Assembly: GCF_003391135.1 (NCBI RefSeq)
Contig: NZ_CP031455.1
Coordinates: 7,095,501-7,159,500, forward strand
DNA from: Streptoverticillium olivoreticuli subsp. olivoreticuli
Lineage (GTDB): Bacteria > Actinomycetota > Actinomycetes > Streptomycetales > Streptomycetaceae
DNA length: 64,000 bases
Direction: 5' to 3'
The position numbers were made by a program, and so were the translations under genes. Shown here in pieces: positions 63,114 to 64,000 of the stretch (positions are counted from its first letter, which is position 1; each line of letters begins with the position of its first letter). Below the pieces are notes generated by a model. The model did not search any database, had not been told where the DNA came from, and worked only from the letters and a program-made list of their open reading frames with translations.

Positions 63114-64000
63114 ATGGCGAATGAAGAGACGCTGCGGGACTACCTCAAGCTGGTAACGGCGGATCTGCATCAGACTCGTCTTCGCCTGCATGCGGCGGAG
63201 GCCAAGAACCACGATCCCATAGCCATCGTGGGGATCGGCTGCCGTTACCCGGGAGGCGTGCGCTCCGCCGAGGATCTGTGGCGGGTCGTCAGCGAAGGCG
63301 TGGACGCGGTAAGCGACTTCCCCGTGGACCGCGGGTGGAACGTCGAGACGATGTACCACCCGGACCCGGACCACCCCGGCACCAGCTATGTGCACGAGGG
63401 CGGATTCGTCGACGGCATCGCCGACTTCGACCCCTCCGTCTTCGGCATCAGCCCCCGCGAGGCGCTCGGCATGGACCCCCAGCAGCGCATGCTGCTGGAG
63501 ACGTCCTGGGAGGCGTTCGAGCGGGCCGGCATCGACCCGACATCGGTGCGCGGTCAGCAGATCGGTGTCTTCGTCGGCACCAGCAACCACGACTACCTCG
63601 CCGCGATCCTCAGCTCCACGGAGAACTTCGAGGGCTACTTCGGCACCGGCAACGCCGCGAGCGTCGCCTCCGGCCGGCTCTCGTACACCTTCGGTCTCGA
63701 GGGCCCCGCCGCCACCGTCGACACCGCCTGCTCCTCCTCGCTGGTGGCGCTGCACCTGGCGGTGCAGGCGCTGCGCAACAACGAGTGCACGATGGCGCTG
63801 GCCGGCGGCGCGACCCTGATGTGCGCCCCCGGCGTCTTCGTCGACTACAGCAAGATGCGCGGGCTGGCCCTGGACGGCCGCTCCAAGCCCTTCGCCCCCG
63901 AGGCCGACGGCTTCTGCCTCGGCGAGGGCGTCGGCGTGCTGCTGGTCGAGCGGCTCTCCGACGCGCAGCGCAAGGGCCACCCGGTCCTCGCGGTGGTCCG
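63114..64000 (+). CDS. Type I modular polyketide synthase, gene 5 (3' truncated): docking domain and KS of module n
   Basis: The frame is open from ATG 63114 to the window end (295 complete codons). An in-frame TAA sits at 63111-63113, directly before the ATG, so translation cannot start further upstream; the ribosome site is weak (GGG at 63102-63104). The N-terminus reads MANEETLRDYLKLVTADLHQ, nearly the same docking helix as protein 4. The KS starts near 63213, has its active Cys at 63729 in DTACSSS and a TSNHDY loop; the sequence ends after LSDAQRKGHPVLAVV, before the HGTGT motif. By position it accepts the alpha-methyl beta-keto chain from module m. Domains after the KS are unknown. Confidence 0.96.
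   Translation, partial: MANEETLRDYLKLVTADLHQTRLRLHAAEAKNHDPIAIVGIGCRYPGGVRSAEDLWRVVSEGVDAVSDFPVDRGWNVETMYHPDPDHPGTSYVHEGGFVDGIADFDPSVFGISPREALGMDPQQRMLLETSWEAFERAGIDPTSVRGQQIGVFVGTSNHDYLAAILSSTENFEGYFGTGNAASVASGRLSYTFGLEGPAATVDTACSSSLVALHLAVQALRNNECTMALAGGATLMCAPGVFVDYSKMRGLALDGRSKPFAPEADGFCLGEGVGVLLVERLSDAQRKGHPVLAVV

Overview
The window is high-GC, Streptomyces-like actinomycete DNA. It lies inside one giant modular type I (cis-AT) polyketide synthase cluster, and all supported genes read on the + strand. Five PKS genes fill nearly all of it: a 5'-truncated one (2-22426), two complete multimodular ones (22433-32569 and 32595-57806), one complete single-module gene (57935-62890), and the start of a fifth (63114 to the end). 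The largest untranslated gaps are 128 and 223 bp. No loading module, thioesterase, enoylreductase, regulator, transporter, RNA gene, mobile element or CRISPR array is visible.

Layout, with modules lettered in order. Gene 1: a (AT-KR-ACP, its KS lies upstream), b (KS-AT-KR-ACP), c (KS-AT-DH-KR-ACP), d (KR), e (KR). Gene 2: f (DH-KR), g (KR). Gene 3: h (DH-KR), i (KR), j (DH-KR), k (KR), l (DH-KR). Gene 4: m (KS-AT-KR-ACP). Gene 5: KS of module n. Every AT has malonyl-CoA motifs (GHSIGE, HAFH) except that of m, which has methylmalonyl-CoA motifs (GHSQGE, YASH). KRs are B-type (LDD) except e and g (A-type, Trp 8 residues before the catalytic Tyr) and m, which has lost the catalytic Ser and Tyr.

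Taken literally, the line builds a polyol in which hydroxyls alternate with isolated alkenes, followed by a ketone next to a methyl branch. The number and order of modules fit a linear aminopolyol of the tetrafibricin/neotetrafibricin type (inference; starter and end of the line are outside the window). Docking sequences at the protein ends are compatible with the order gene 1 > 2 > 3 > 4 > 5.

Points of interest: KS fingerprints that follow the chemistry of the preceding module; catalytic-Ser replacements in three of five DH-associated KRs; DH motif variants; an 8-residue deletion in one AT; a missing dimerization element in module i; near-identical blocks shared between modules; and two non-coding gaps with perfect or near-perfect hairpins, one forming a candidate promoter-hairpin-G-quadruplex leader before gene 5.
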